Assembly: GCA_030674185.1 (NCBI GenBank)
Contig: CM060307.1
Coordinates: forward strand, 47,676,181 to 47,740,180
From: Monoplex corrugatus
Taxonomy: Eukaryota; Mollusca; Gastropoda; Littorinimorpha; Ranellidae
DNA length: 64,000 nucleotides
Direction of reading: 5' to 3'
The notes under the pieces are model-generated. The model worked only from the letters and a program-made list of their open reading frames with translations. It was not told the DNA's origin and ran no database searches. Position 1 is the stretch's first letter. Each line of letters opens with the position of its first letter. Both the position numbers and the translations under genes were made by a program. Of this stretch, positions 1 through 12,583 are shown one piece after another.

Positions 1-87
1 ATTCGTTACAGATTCGTTACTTTCATCAGACTTTTCAAAGTAGGAAAATAGAGGCCATACGTGAAACTAGAATGAAACCATGCACGT

Positions 88-189
88 TAGTTTCGACAAC
101 TCTCTCTGTCTCTCTCTCTCTTTCACTTTACTACACACACACTCTCTCTCACACACAATTTCTCTCCTCTCTCTCTCTCTCTCTCTCAT

Positions 190-227
<38 letters not shown>

Positions 228-473
228 CTCTTTCACACACACACACACACTCTCTCTCTCATTCTCTCATAAACTCTCTTCCATCTCTCTCTCTCCCCTC
301 TCTCTCTCCCCCTCTCTCTCTCACATACACACAAGCGCGCTCACACACACTCACACACATTCTCTCTCTCACACGCTCTCTCTCCCTCCCTCTCTCTCAA
401 ATTCTCTCTCTCTCTCTCTCTCTCTCTCCACACAACACACACATACAGACACAGAAACACACACACACACAGT
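88..473. repeat. Compound CT/CA microsatellite
   Basis: Imperfect runs of CT alternate with CA over about 390 bases. The open frames here consist only of Ser/Leu and Thr/His and are products of the dinucleotide composition, not genes. Confidence 0.95.
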
Positions 474-1378
<905 letters not shown>

Positions 1379-1395
1379 TTCAATGTTAAGTTGAA

Positions 1396-1570
1396 AGGCT
1401 TTTGTATTTCAATAAACGCATAGGTCCCTTCTCCCCTTTCCCCGTTTCAAGACCTGGCCAGCGCATAGTGTCTGTCAGATAACTGATGGCAGATTTGGGT
1501 GGAGCGCATATGGAGTTGTCAGAGCGCGATGAATCCCACTTGAAATAACACCAAACTCCAATAAAGGCTG
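1396..1570 (+). mobile_element. SINE family A, 3' part
   Basis: The block containing 'GATTTGGGTGGAGCGCATATGG' in near-identical form recurs at 7190-7480, 11535-11845, 29820-30137, 50490-50795 and 51640-51885. This copy holds only the body and the 3' end (CAAACTCCAATAAAGG); the tRNA-like head is missing. It is a dispersed, truncated retrocopy. Confidence 0.7.
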
Positions 1571-1833
1571 AGGGATGAAGGCCTGTGTGTGTATCCGTGC
1601 TTCCTCTCCACCATGCTACCTACCCCTAGTACTCTCCATTATGGTCCATGAAATTATAAGGGATTCGTAGAAATAAAATCCGTTTTATTTTCAATATCCC
1701 GACAGCCGCCCCCTATCCCTCCCCTCTCCCACCACCATACCCACCCTGATATCTCCAAGGAATGAGTGCATAAATATGTAATGTGCACAAGGCCTCAATC
1801 TGACTAGTGTCAATTGGAGTATTATATGTCACT

Positions 1834-3636
1834 CGTACATTTGATATCGATAAAGTCAGTTTGTACATTTGATATCGATAAAGTCATGTTGTACATTTGA
1901 TATCCATAAAGTCAGTTTGTACATTTGATATCGATAAAGTCAGTTTGTACATTTGATATCCATAAAGTCAGTTTGTACATTTGATATCCATGAAGTCAGT
2001 TTGTACATTTGATATCCATAAAGTCAGTTTGTACATTTGATATCCATAAAGACAGTTTGTACATTTGATATCGATAAAGTCAGTTTGTACATTTGATATC
2101 CATAAAGACAGTTTGTACATCTGATATCCATAAAGACAGTTTGTACATTTGATATTCCATAAAGTCTGTACATCTGATATCCATAAAGTCTGTACATCTG
2201 ATATCCATAAAGACAGTTTGTACATTTGATATCCATAAAGTCTGTACATCTGATATCCATAAAGACAGTTTGTACATCTGATATCCATAAAGACAGTTTG
2301 TACATTTGATATCCATAAAGTCTGTACATCTGATATCCATAAAGACAGTTTGTACATTTGATATCCATAAAGTCTGTACATCTGATATCCATAAAGACAG
2401 TTTGTACATCTGATATCCATAAAGACAGTTTGTACATTTGATATCCATAAAGTCAGTTTGTACATTTGATATCCATAAAGTCTGTACATCTGATATCCAT
2501 AAAGTCAGTTTGTACATTTGATATCCATAAAGTCTGTACATTGATATCCATAAAGACAGTTTGTACATTTGATATCGATAAAGTCAGTCTGTACATTTGA
2601 TATCCATAAAGTCAGTTTGTACATTTGATATCCATAAAGACAGTTTGTACATTTGATATCGATAAAGTCTGTACATTTGATATCGATAAAGTCAGTCTGT
2701 ACATTTGATATCCATAAAGACAGTTTGTACATTTGATATCATAAAGACAGTTTGTACATTTGATATCGATAAAGTCAGTCTGTACATTTGATATCCATAA
2801 AGACAGTTTGTACATTTGATATCCATAAAGACAGTTTGTACATTTGATATCCATAAAGACAGTTTGTACATTTGATATCGATAAAGTCTGTACATTTGAT
2901 ATCGATAAAGTCTGTACATTTGATATCGATAAAGTCTGTACATTTGATATCCATAAAGTCAGTCTGTACATTTGATATCATAAAGTCATGTTGTACATTT
3001 GATATCCATAAAGACAGTTTGTACATTTGATATCCATAAAGTACAGTTTGTACATTTGATATCGATAAAGTCAGTCTGTACATTTGATATCGATAAAGTC
3101 AGTTTGTACATTTGATATCCATAAAGTCATGTTGTACATTTGATATCCATAAAGACAGTTTGTACATTTGATATCCATAAAGACAGTTTGTACATTTGAT
3201 ATCGATAAAGTCAGTCTGTACATTTGATATCCATAAAGACAGTTTGTACATTTGATATCGATAAAGTCAGTTTGTACATTTGATATCCATAAAGACAGTT
3301 TGTACATTTGATATCGATAAAGTCTGTACATTTGATATCCATAAAGTCAGTTTGTACATTTGATATCGATAAAGTCAGTTTGTACATTTGATATCGATTA
3401 AGTCAGTTTGTACAGTTTGATATGCATAAAGTCAGTTTGTACAGTTGATATCGATAAAGTCAGTTTGTCCAGTTGATATCGATTAAGTCAGTTTGTACAG
3501 TTGATATCGAAAAAGTCAGTTTGTACATTTGATATCGATTAAGTCAGTTTGTACATTTGATATCGATTAAGTCAGTTTGTACATTTGATACCGATTAAGT
3601 CAGTTTGTACATTTGATATCGATTAAGTCAGTTTGC
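1834..3636. repeat. 28-bp minisatellite, about 65 copies
   Basis: The unit reads GTACATTTGATATCCATAAA followed by GTCAGTTT. Variants carry GATATCGATAAAG instead of GATATCCATAAAG, GACAG instead of GTCAG, CATCTG instead of CATTTG, or lack four bases (24-bp form). The two main forms are interspersed in short blocks and the right end is the most diverged. The period is not a multiple of three and the unit lacks minus-strand stops, so all three minus frames stay open for hundreds of bases with peptides such as YKLSLWISNVQT. I treat these as non-coding. There are no unique spacers, so it is not a CRISPR array. Confidence 0.95.
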
Positions 3637-3689
3637 CCGTTATGTTCATACTCATTCATGTTTTTTGTTACAATGGATTTACCACGTGA

Positions 3690-4079
3690 AATTCGGACTG
3701 CTCTCCCCGTCGAGAACGCGTCGCCGCAGTGCGCGCCACCCTTTCTTAACCAAAACTTTAGAAATGAAGAAAGGCTAAGTGCCCTTCAAGAGAAAGGACC
3801 TATGAAATGAACCTATCTATCCAATATTTTTATACCAGGGAAGCCGGGCGAATGCCCTGCTCTTCACGATTTTCTATTGCCATAGGATCTTTAGCGCGCA
3901 CAGGCCAGAAGGCATACGGGTCTAGACTGTTTTTCGTCCTCTTCCGAAGGACTCGACGTTCAGTTCGATTTTCTGGTCGAACTGAGGAGAAAAGCCGAGG
4001 CCCCTACGGGAAACGAACCCTGGAACCTCGAATTCAGTTCTTAGCAGGCGAATGTCTGAACCACTCAGCGCACAGTTAG
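3690..4079 (-). mobile_element. tRNA-derived SINE, family B
   Basis: On the minus strand a tRNA-like head carries a B-box-like CAGGGTTCGTTTCCC (about 4022-4008), followed by a body with TCCGAAGGACTCGACG-type sequence and the core GCGCGCTAAAGATCC near 3890. The same body occurs at 15405-15854 and 16029-16490. The GCGCAC-TAAAGATCC core resembles conserved central domains of metazoan SINEs; the superfamily cannot be fixed by eye. Confidence 0.75.
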
Positions 4080-4130
4080 TTTTGAATGTTGCGGGTTAAG
4101 ATTAAACTCGAGATATCAGATCTTAATGTA

Positions 4131-4665
4131 TTGTTATTGTTATTTTTGTTTAAAGCCCAGCCGACTGCGTAGAGCCATATCATGGCTATAACCATTTCAA
4201 AACAACACAATAATTTAACAGGAAAAGAAAAGAAAATTAAGTACACATTATCAATGTATCCGCGCGTGTTATCAAAGGAGATGCCCATGGCATTTATCAC
4301 TCCTTCCAATTTATCACACAGGGGATTAAAAAAATTTGAATACAACGTTTAACATAGATCTAACTAAGGACACTAAAACATAAAAACGGGCCTAAATTAC
4401 CTAAAATTGCTTCTCATATCATTTCCTAAGAGCTAAAAATGCACTTAGTACATGCACCCAATTATCAATCCTAAACAGAAAGACAGACTTTATCGAACAC
4501 ATACAGGTGAATGCACAAGGAAGGCAGAAAATCGTAGGAAGAAATGACAGAAAGCAATGGAACAAGGCAGAAACAAATACAGTGACAGAAAAAGAGAAAA
4601 TTTCTAGCCCAGAATTTCCAGAAGATGGTACTATTCATACTGAGTCTACGGCATCCCCACGGAGG
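4131..4665 (-). mobile_element. Dispersed repeat family C, near-complete copy
   Basis: In its own orientation the family ends with GTCGGCTGGGCTTTAAAC followed by an AAC/AAT-type tail, here at the left end. Other copies: 9286-9580 (minus), 16912-17465, 27186-27725 and 38325-38890 (plus). The copies share about 550 bases, including a CACTCTTTGTTTCTG block and GATTGATAATTGGGT. The one-sided simple-repeat tail suggests a non-LTR retrotransposon 3' end or a SINE-like element. No protein domain is seen. Confidence 0.7.
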
Positions 4666-5214
4666 GAGGGTGGGTGGGGGGGTAGGCGGGGATGTGGCAG
4701 GAGGGGGTGCAGACCTTGAGCCCACGGCTCCATAGAAAAAAAATCAGACAGCATCAAAACGAAAGGAAAAGGCAGAACTATGACTATGCTCTGAAGTTAT
4801 GTAGTCTTGTGTGTACGGTGGTGGGTGGTGGTGGTGGTGGTGGTGGTGGTAGTTGCGATGTATGTGTGTATTACTATGACGTAATATTGATCAATATTTT
4901 CATGTATCATTTTCTCTATATCAACACTGACAACAGAGTCTTAAGTGGCCATTTGGGAGCTGAAGGGCTCGCTAGATCCTTATGAATTTTCATGATTTGT
5001 ATATTACATGTGAAATCACCGCATCAATCTGTCGATTTATCTTTCTTTTTGGTCAGTGACATGTTCCTTCAACACTTTATCATCTTCATGCCGTTATTAT
5101 CATCCTTGATCAATATTATTATAATCATTATTATACTCATTATTATCATCACTAATATATTCATTATTTTGCGAACAAAATCTCACAACCACTGGGCGAT
5201 ATCCTATTCTACCT
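4666..5214. other. G-rich tract, GGT microsatellite and AT-rich spacer
   Basis: G-rich sequence at 4665-4710, a GGT run at about 4818-4851, then AT-rich DNA with ATT/ATC interruptions at 5095-5170. No gene is supported. Confidence 0.6.
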
Positions 5215-5217
5215 TGG

Positions 5218-5266
<49 letters not shown>

Positions 5267-5461
5267 CAACATAACCTCATTATCATCATTATTATCATCA
5301 TCATTATCATTGTTAGTATCATTACTGTTGTTATTATAAATGCAACTCACGCATTTTTGGGACTCACGCACAAAACTTTATCGTAATCCTCATGATGATG
5401 ATGATGATTATTACCATTATCATCATCGTTATTGTTATTATTATTATTATCATTATCATAA
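5215..5461. repeat. CA microsatellite with ATT/ATC trinucleotide tracts
   Basis: A CA run (5222-5263) is followed by two blocks of degenerate ATT/ATC repeats, each ending in TTAT-ATAAATGCAACT (around 5343 and 5465). This is a small tandem duplication around trinucleotide tracts. Confidence 0.85.
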
Positions 5462-5631
5462 ATGCAACTAGACTCTATACAATTCAGTAACACGTTAAAA
5501 CTTAACTTATGCCTTAGCTGCTTGGCCGAACAGTTCAATTTCGTATCAAAACCCCTCAATACATTATCACACAGAGCCTTTGTTCACACCTCAGCCAAAC
5601 CACTTCAAAATACACTGTCACTGTTCAGTTC

Positions 5632-5822
5632 ACCCTTTGACTCCTACATCTTATCCACCAACTGCAAAAACTTAATCCCTTGACTCCCTTACCCCTATCC
5701 ACCAGCCTCCTGCAGAAAGCTGATGGATAGGGTAAAGGAATCAAAGGGTTCAGGATTTTGCTTTGTTAGCGTGGTCGACAACGCAGGGTGCTGGTGGATA
5801 GGGTGCGGGAGTCAAAGGGTTT
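5632..5822. mobile_element. TTAA-type nested palindromic MITE, copy 1 (diverged)
   Basis: The inner palindrome CCCTATCCACCAGCCTCCTG / CAGAAAGCTGATGGATAGGG is flanked by outer inverted segments ending CACCCTTTGACTCC and GGAGTCAAAGGGT. The terminal TTAA is mutated. The family recurs about ten times in the window. Confidence 0.8.
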
Positions 5823-6147
5823 TGATTAAACTCATGCCTGTCGCTTCGCAGAAGGAAATTGTATATGGACAAATCACGGACAATTTCGTTCGGTTTCTCA
5901 AGCCCAGAAGACGCTAAAATATTAAAACAAAATAAATTGAAACAAAAATAGAAAACTTAACTAAAACTGAATTAAATCAAAATAAATTAAATTTCCGAAG
6001 ACGTAAACATGAAAACAGAAGAACGCCATACAAGTACACAAAAAAGTTATCAAAATATGTATAAACAACCATAATAATTCGAAACGCCAACTGTTTCAGC
6101 ACGCAGGTTTGACAATATCAAGACAAAACATGAAGTATAAGTTTTGG

Positions 6148-6149
<2 letters not shown>
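5823..6149. other. AT-rich spacer
   Basis: A-rich sequence (5920-6010) without recognisable coding or repeat families. Confidence 0.4.
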
Positions 6150-6196
<47 letters not shown>

Positions 6197-6273
6197 GAAC
6201 TTGAAATATATTAGAAAGAAAGCACACACACTGACACTCTCTCTCTCTCCAAAACATGAAATGTATGTTTTGG

Positions 6274-6345
<72 letters not shown>
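6118..6345. repeat. Duplicated block containing CT microsatellites
   Basis: Two tandem copies of a segment starting ACATGAA-TAT-TTTTGGAAAG are each followed by a long CT run (6152-6194 and 6280-6342). The flank was duplicated together with the microsatellite. Confidence 0.85.
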
Positions 6346-6346
<1 letters not shown>

Positions 6347-6414
6347 CATATGTTTTTTCCCCAAGCGTTGCGATTTTTCTCGGATGCATGTAAGCCTACA
6401 CACGTTATTTTACC

Positions 6415-6872
6415 CACTCTGTGCAGACTGTATGTTGCTACACAGTCTGCATACTCCTATCTCCAGTGAGCGTGTATGATTGGCGTCTTCAGGTTTCCGT
6501 GAGCCACCGTACACTGACACGACTTGCAGGGTCTTCAACGTGCATACCTGATGTTCTGCATGCGTATACACATGACAGGGGGTTACGCTTATCATTATGA
6601 TATATCCTGGTGTCAATCAGGCCCGAGAGATGCAGACGTCTGCCGTTTTCGGTCAAGAGATTTGAACAACACCCTCAATGCCGCACCCGTGAAGTGGATG
6701 AGACTCGACTGTGTGGTCCCAGTCTTCCCATAGCACGCTCAGCTCTGGGTAGGAGCCGGTTATCGCCGGAAAATCCCACGATGATTTTCAAAGGGACCGA
6801 TGGGGATTCGAACCCTCAACCTTCCGGTCGGTAATCCGTTGCGCTAACCACTACACCACAGAGACTGGCACC
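6415..6872 (-). mobile_element. tRNA-derived SINE, family D
   Basis: Minus-strand tRNA-like head: A-box-like TGGTGTAGTGGTTAGCGC (6858-6841) and a perfect B box GGTTCGAATCC (6814-6804). The acceptor-stem halves do not pair, so this is a SINE, not a tRNA gene. The 3' body contains a hairpin around GTGCAGACTG..CAGTCTGCATAC (6420-6455), shared with copies near 40.1, 40.75, 53.1 and 54.9 kb. A fragment of the middle recurs at 33923-34002. Confidence 0.85.
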
Positions 6873-6944
6873 GCTTAAGATCTATCGAAGGGGATAACAA
6901 AAAATCCCTGTCCAATCCGATCGAACTTGGCTTAATCACATCCT

Positions 6945-7148
6945 ATCCCTTTGACTTCCGCACCCTGGCCACCATCATACTGCATTCTCAGCCATACTAG
7001 CATAGCAAAAACTTAACCCTTTGACTCCCTCACCCTATCCTCAGCTGCCTGCAGGAGGCTGCTGGATAAGGCTAGGGAGTCGAAGGGTTAAGTTTTTGCG
7101 TTTTTGCAGTTGGTGGATACGGTGGGGGGGGGGGGGTCAAAGGGTTAA
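6945..7148. mobile_element. TTAA-type nested palindromic MITE, copy 2
   Basis: Inner palindrome TTAACCCTTTGACTCCCTCA ... ending in GGGTTAA, with the outer arms CCCTTTGACTTCCGCACCCT at left and a right arm disrupted by a run of about 15 G at 7122-7136. Confidence 0.85.
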
Positions 7149-7189
7149 ACAGGTGCTTTCCCACTAAGCCACACTCTTAACTAAAACAT

Positions 7190-7480
7190 TCCCGCGAGTT
7201 ATTGGAGTTATTGGAGTTATTTCAAGAGGGATTCACCACGCTCAGACAACTCCATATGCGCTCCACCCAAATATGCCAGCAATTATCTGACAGATTTCCT
7301 AAGCCTGCACACAAAACCCTAAGCGCTGGCAAGGACTTGAAACAGGGAAAAGGAGAGAAGGGACCTATCAAACACTAAGCTGTCACCACCAGAACGATGG
7401 AAACATTTAAGATGGGCAGCGAACAGGCCAGGTTTTAATGTTGCAGGCTGGGGTTGAACTCAAGATATCAGATTTTGAGT
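7190..7480 (-). mobile_element. SINE family A, minus copy
   Basis: Minus-strand copy with a B-box-like GAGTTCAACCCCAG in the head (7464-7450) and the conserved 3' body (CATATGCGCTCCACCC on plus, about 7250-7270). Confidence 0.75.
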
Positions 7481-7628
7481 CCATGGCTCTACCTCCTAAT
7501 CCGCGAAACAGGGCTGGTGACGTGGTTTCAAACCAACGACCAAAGTTATGTTTTAGAACATTATATAACAGCAATTGTTTTCCTAATCACTATTGCAGTA
7601 TATCAAAAATACTCTTTTGAGAGGTTTA

Positions 7629-8028
7629 AATACTTAATTACATCTTGAATAATTTCATTTTCATTGAGAAAATATGTTGCATCTTGAATCATTTCATTTT
7701 CATTGGGAAAATAAGTTGCATCTTGAATAATTTAATTTTAATTGGGAAAATATATTGCATCTTGAATATAATTTCATTTTCATTGAGAAAATATGTTGCA
7801 TCTTGAATCATTTCATTTTCATTGGGAAAATATGTTGCATCTTGAATAATTCAATTTTCATTGAGAAAATATGTTGCATCTTGAATAATTTAATTTTCAC
7901 TGGGAAAATATGTTGCATCTTGAATAATTTGATTTTAATTGGGAAAATATGTTGCATCTTGAATAATTTAATTTTCATTGGGAAAATATGTTGCATCTTA
8001 AATAGTTTCATTTTCAGTGAGAAAACAT
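7629..8028. repeat. 39-bp minisatellite, about 10 copies
   Basis: The unit is TTGCATCTTGAATAATTTCA plus TTTTCATTGGGAAAATATG. The period is a multiple of three, so one plus frame (7755-8105) and one minus frame (8011-7808) repeat 13-residue peptides (KICCILNNLIFIG, KLFKMQHIFPMKI). The open plus frame is a consequence of the period. There is no start context, signal or flanking gene structure. Confidence 0.9.
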
Positions 8029-8397
8029 GTGAGCCTTTGCCGAGACTATTTCACAGTCAACTGGCGATGTGGACTCGAATGTTAAGTTTGTTGTACTTAA
8101 GTTAATTTCTTTTGTTTTATCAAAATGCTATGATGATAATATTGTTACTGTTGTACTTTCATGTATAAAAAAAAACAAAAAACGTTGTAAACTGGAAAAC
8201 TCTCTCTCCCCCTCATTTTTGTAACTTCTTATGTTCTTATGTGTCATAGTCCACCTCTTTTTTTTATGTATATAATATTATATATATATATATAAGCAAT
8301 ATGCTTACATGTGCTGAGCAGCAAGGACATGACAGGCGTAGTGGGTTCTAATGCAAGTATTCTTGGACAATAACGTGTTTTTCAGTTTTTTAAAATT
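8029..8397. other. AT-rich spacer
   Basis: AT-rich DNA with a TA run at 8276-8294. No gene seen. Confidence 0.4.
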
Positions 8398-8828
8398 CTC
8401 TCTCCCCTCTCTCTCCTCTTCCCTCCTCTCTCTCATCACGCGCGCGCACGTGTGTGTGTGTGTGTGTGTGCGTGTGTGTATGTGTATGTGTATGTGCATG
8501 TGCTGTGTGCGTGTGTGCGTGTGCGTGTGCGGTGTGGCGTTCAAATGGCCACGAACAAACAAACACGTAACGTCAAAATTCACATTACGCATAAGAAGCA
8601 CCGCTCTTTGTCACTCGCGTCTTAGTCTTACATATTCTTCGAAGAAAAACCTCAAATATTCTTTAAAATCTTGTGATGAAACTAATATATATACATATAT
8701 GCACGCGCGCACGCGCGCGCGTGTGTATGTGTGTGTGTGCGCGCGCGCGTCTCTGTGTGCGCGCGCGCGCGCGCGTGTGTGTGTGCGTGTGTGTGCATGT
8801 CTGCGTCTGTATGTGTGTGTTTATTGCG
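8398..8828. repeat. CT then GT/GC microsatellites
   Basis: CT-rich (8398-8435), GT with GC interruptions (8438-8535), unique sequence, then a second GC/GT block (8700-8825) with long alternating GC runs. Strong Z-DNA-type sequence. Confidence 0.9.
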
Positions 8829-9285
8829 AGAAAAACTAAAAATATCCTTGCAAAAACGTGATGAAAGTGAAATAACTTGTAAAAGTTGCGATAAATCTTA
8901 AATATTCTTTAAAAATTCAAAATCCTGTGAAATACAGACTACTAATAAAACTCCTAGATCTATGAAAAAAATATCTAGAGATAAAACTCAACTATACTAC
9001 TATAAAAGTTTTTTTTTCTTCTAAAAATCAGTTAATACAATAACGTATAGTTCTGAGAAAAGCATGTTACAAAATTCAATATTGTTAAGGGTTGAATAAA
9101 TAACAGTGATAAAATCCAAAATATTCGTTTTAGAAATAATATTGTAATTTTACTCAATATTCTTTTAAAAAAAATATCAAATAATCTACAAACTGTTGTA
9201 TTCGTCGTGACTTGCATTGTTATCGAATTAATCAAAATATCTGTTTTCATAGAAAAAAAACCCCAGAGTAAACATAGAGGGGGCT
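8829..9285. other. AT-rich DNA with weak degenerate repeats
   Basis: Diverged phrases of the type CAAATATTCTTTAAAA..TTGTGATGAAA recur at about 8650, 8845, 8905 and 9120. They may be a decayed tandem array. No gene seen. Confidence 0.4.
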
Positions 9286-9580
9286 ATCATTATTGTTATT
9301 TTTGTTTAAAGCCCAGTCGACTGCGTAGGGCCATATCAGGGCTATAGCCGTTTCAAAACACACAATACTTCAACAGGACAAAAAAAAAAACAAAAAAAAA
9401 AGGGAAAAGAAAATTAAGTACACATATCAGTGCATTCGTGCACATTATCTAAGGACATGCCCCTGGCGTTGACCACTCCATCCAAATTATCGCACAAAGG
9501 ATTTAAAAAAACAAACCTGAATACAAATTTAAACATAACTAAGGACACTAAAACATACGTAAAGACGGGCCTAAATTACC
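9286..9580 (-). mobile_element. Dispersed repeat family C, partial copy
   Basis: Shares TTTGTTTAAAGCCCAG, the GACTGCGTAGGGCCATATCA block and CTAAGGACACTAAAACATA with the copy at 4131-4665. It is truncated at 9580. Confidence 0.75.
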
Positions 9581-10065
9581 TTCAGGGTGGGGGCAATTTA
9601 AAAGATTTGTTAAATCAAGCGGACACACACTGCAACACAACAACGACTACGATCTTTCATTCGTTGTTTTTGTTTTATGATAATTCAGTTTCAAGAACCA
9701 CAAAAAGGACAAAGAATTTATGCACGCTTCAAAAGCTGGAGGAAGGGGGGGGGGTGGAGAAAGAAAAAAACAAACAAGCAATGAAAACATTTCTTTCGCA
9801 GTTTCAGAGCATCGCATCGGGGGGTGGGGGGGGGGGGTGGTGAGGTGGGGGGGGGGGCGATCACGCCTACTATTGTCAAAAACCAGTTACCGACAACCAA
9901 TCCTCAAACTAGCAACAAATCAAAACAAGCAAAACCTATCCAGTATAATACGTTTACATAGAATAAAATATGATAAAACATTTAAAACAAGACAAAGGAA
10001 GAATGCTGAGTAAATAAAAAAAATCGTATTACATGTACAACAAAATCCTCCTCATCCAATAAACT
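9581..10065. other. Spacer with G-rich tracts
   Basis: Several G runs (about 9745-9755 and 9820-9860) could form G-quadruplexes. The remainder is A-rich and shows no gene. Confidence 0.5.
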
Positions 10066-10268
10066 GAATAACTATACATAAATAAATTAAATAAATAAAT
10101 AAATAAATAATCTAAACGAATAAAATAAACAAGTTAATAAAATAATCTGAACGAATAAATGAAGCAAATAGATGAATAAATTAACAAATGAATGAATGAA
10201 TGAATAAATAAATAAATCTAATACATAAATAAATAGATAAGTAAATAAATAAACAAATAAATAAAAGA
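10066..10268. repeat. AAAT-type tetranucleotide repeat
   Basis: Degenerate AAAT/GAAT tetranucleotide repeats over about 200 bases. Confidence 0.9.
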
Positions 10269-10728
10269 ATGAATGAAATCAAAAATCAACTCAAAATGGC
10301 GTAAGAAAAACATTCTGCCATGATTAGCATATCTTCCTTCCTCTCTTATTTTTTATTTATTGTTTTCTTCAATTGTTATTCTTTGTTGTAGCACTTTATT
10401 TTACAATATAATCATGATGGCTTTTAAAAGGGTGGATTATAATCCTTTACAAATGTTTCACTTTTGACAGTTATACAACTTTGGCCGAAGAAAACGTAAA
10501 AGTGTACGTATAAACAATGAACATTTTATTGCTAATACATTGTGAGCAAAGTAAATAAAAATAATGATGTATTCCTGTCTGAATATTTCAACATTAATAA
10601 TTGCGGGCTGTTGTGACCAAAATAATTACGATACCGTATTAAACAAAAGGCTCGCAATTTTCTACGAGTTTGCCTTGCCATCACAATTTTGATTTCAAAA
10701 AAGATTCACTGATGAGTAACCTACATAT

Positions 10729-10732
<4 letters not shown>
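10269..10732. other. AT-rich unique spacer
   Basis: No coding frame, repeat family or splice-defined exon is recognised. Confidence 0.4.

Positions 10733-10786
<54 letters not shown>
10733..10786. repeat. CA microsatellite
   Basis: Pure CA run of about 50 bases. Confidence 0.95.
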
Positions 10787-11410
<624 letters not shown>

Positions 11411-11534
11411 GTATTTACTGGTAGCACACTCAAAGAAACACACGCACGCACACGAATCTCACAGCATGTGACTCACTCTCTCTTTCTCTCTCTCTCCCAC
11501 CCCCCACCCCCCATGGAGATGATATCCAAAGCAG

Positions 11535-11845
11535 CAGACCGGGTTAGCTCTCTTGGTTGAGCCATCAACTCAAGATTTCAGTCTTGAGTTCAATCCCAGT
11601 CTACAACATAAGAAACTGGCCTTTTCACCGTCCCATCGTGTTTCAGCCATTCTCATGGAATCGGTGTTTCATGGGTCCAGCCCTGTTCTTCGCCTCACCC
11701 TTCCCCTTCCCCATTTCAAGACCTTGCCAGCACACAGGGTTTTGTGCAGGCTCAAGGTGTCTGCCAGATAATACTGGCATGTTTGGGTGGAGAGCGTATG
11801 GCTATTGAACAAATTCCACACTTCCAATTCCAAACCCCTTGTCGT
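11535..11845 (+). mobile_element. SINE family A
   Basis: Head with a B-box-like GAGTTCAATCCCAG (about 11586-11600), then the family body with CAAGACCTTGCCAGC and TTTGGGTGGAG. It lies inside the presumed intron of the minus-strand gene, in antisense orientation to it. Confidence 0.75.
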
Positions 11846-12028
11846 TGCTGTTGGATAAATGAGTCAAACACTGGTTGATGATTACTGTCTCATAGCGTAG
11901 TATGTTGTGTATGATCATGAAGACCCGTGATGTAGTTATGTGAAATAACGGATGAGATCCAGCATGAAAAAGGTAATGTTGACAAATCACGCCTGATTCG
12001 TGTAAGCCTTGATGAATCCCAAGTTTAG

Positions 12029-12040
12029 GAACTTCTTACC
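12029..12040 (-). promoter_or_regulatory. 5' splice donor of the eh1-motif exon
   Basis: Minus-strand CAGAAAG|GTAAGAAG, with GT at 12039-12038. It matches the metazoan donor consensus at almost every position and defines the exon end. Confidence 0.8.
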
Positions 12041-12583
12041 TTTCTGAACAGACTTGACAGTGGCCGACGCTATGGGTGTGACCGGTTTAACTCCCTCAAA
12101 AAATGGATGTGCCGATTCCAGAAGTCTCTGATGGCGTCGCACGGACAGGTAACTCTCAGGTGTCGTCTGCTGCAGATGTTGGATAGGGGACGGGGAGGAC
12201 AGTTCAGAGAGGTGGGAGGGGGAGTGCTGGTCTTTCACTTCTTCCTTCCTCTCCCCATCCCCGTTGAGGATGGCATCGATGGTGAAGGAGGACCTCTTGG
12301 GCCTGCCGGGCTGTGTGTGGGCTGCCTGTGGGGTGCTGTGGTGTAAGGGCTGAGGATAACGGCGGTGAGCTGGATGCGGAGTACGGTCGTTGCCGTTGTC
12401 TTTAATGGCGAAGGCGGCGGCGTTGGTGGCGGCGTCCGAGGTCCGACAGTACGGGTGGTATGCGGGTAGCTGGGTGGCCATGAACGCTGGGTGAATGGCA
12501 AAGTCCCCATGAGTCTTACCCGGGTAGACGGACATGTAGGGCCACAGTAGGTAGGCCGGGTCGTACATGTTGTTGGTTTGCAT
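12040..12583 (-). CDS. First coding exon of an eh1-motif transcriptional regulator (probable homeobox or forkhead class; partial)
   Basis: The exon encodes the first 181 residues plus one base of a protein. The ATG at 12583 is the first in-frame ATG after an in-frame TAA at 12688-12686. The exon ends at 12040 in AAAG|GTAAGA, a near-consensus donor, leaving phase 1; reading past the donor soon reaches a stop. The N-terminus is aromatic-rich (NNMYDPAYLLWPYMSVYPGK, residues 4-23), followed by a His/Pro/Ala-rich region. Residues 94-106 read RPKRSSFTIDAIL: a basic patch directly before an eh1-like motif (F-x-I-x-x-I-L). In known families eh1 recruits Groucho/TLE co-repressors and occurs N-terminal to homeodomains (NK-like, Not, Emx and others) or in some forkhead proteins. 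Local GC content is far above the surroundings. No DNA-binding domain is in this exon and none is seen downstream to position 1, so the exact family is unknown. Confidence 0.75.

Noticed and set aside
1834..3636. CRISPR-like regular array
   Set aside because: Direct tandem repeats with no unique spacers, in eukaryotic DNA; likewise for the 26-, 32- and 39-bp arrays.
6804..6858. tRNA gene
   Set aside because: A and B boxes are good, but acceptor stem halves do not pair and the sequence continues into a SINE body.
7755..8105. 116-codon repeat protein in the 39-bp array
   Set aside because: Period divisible by three keeps the frame open; no promoter, splice or domain support.
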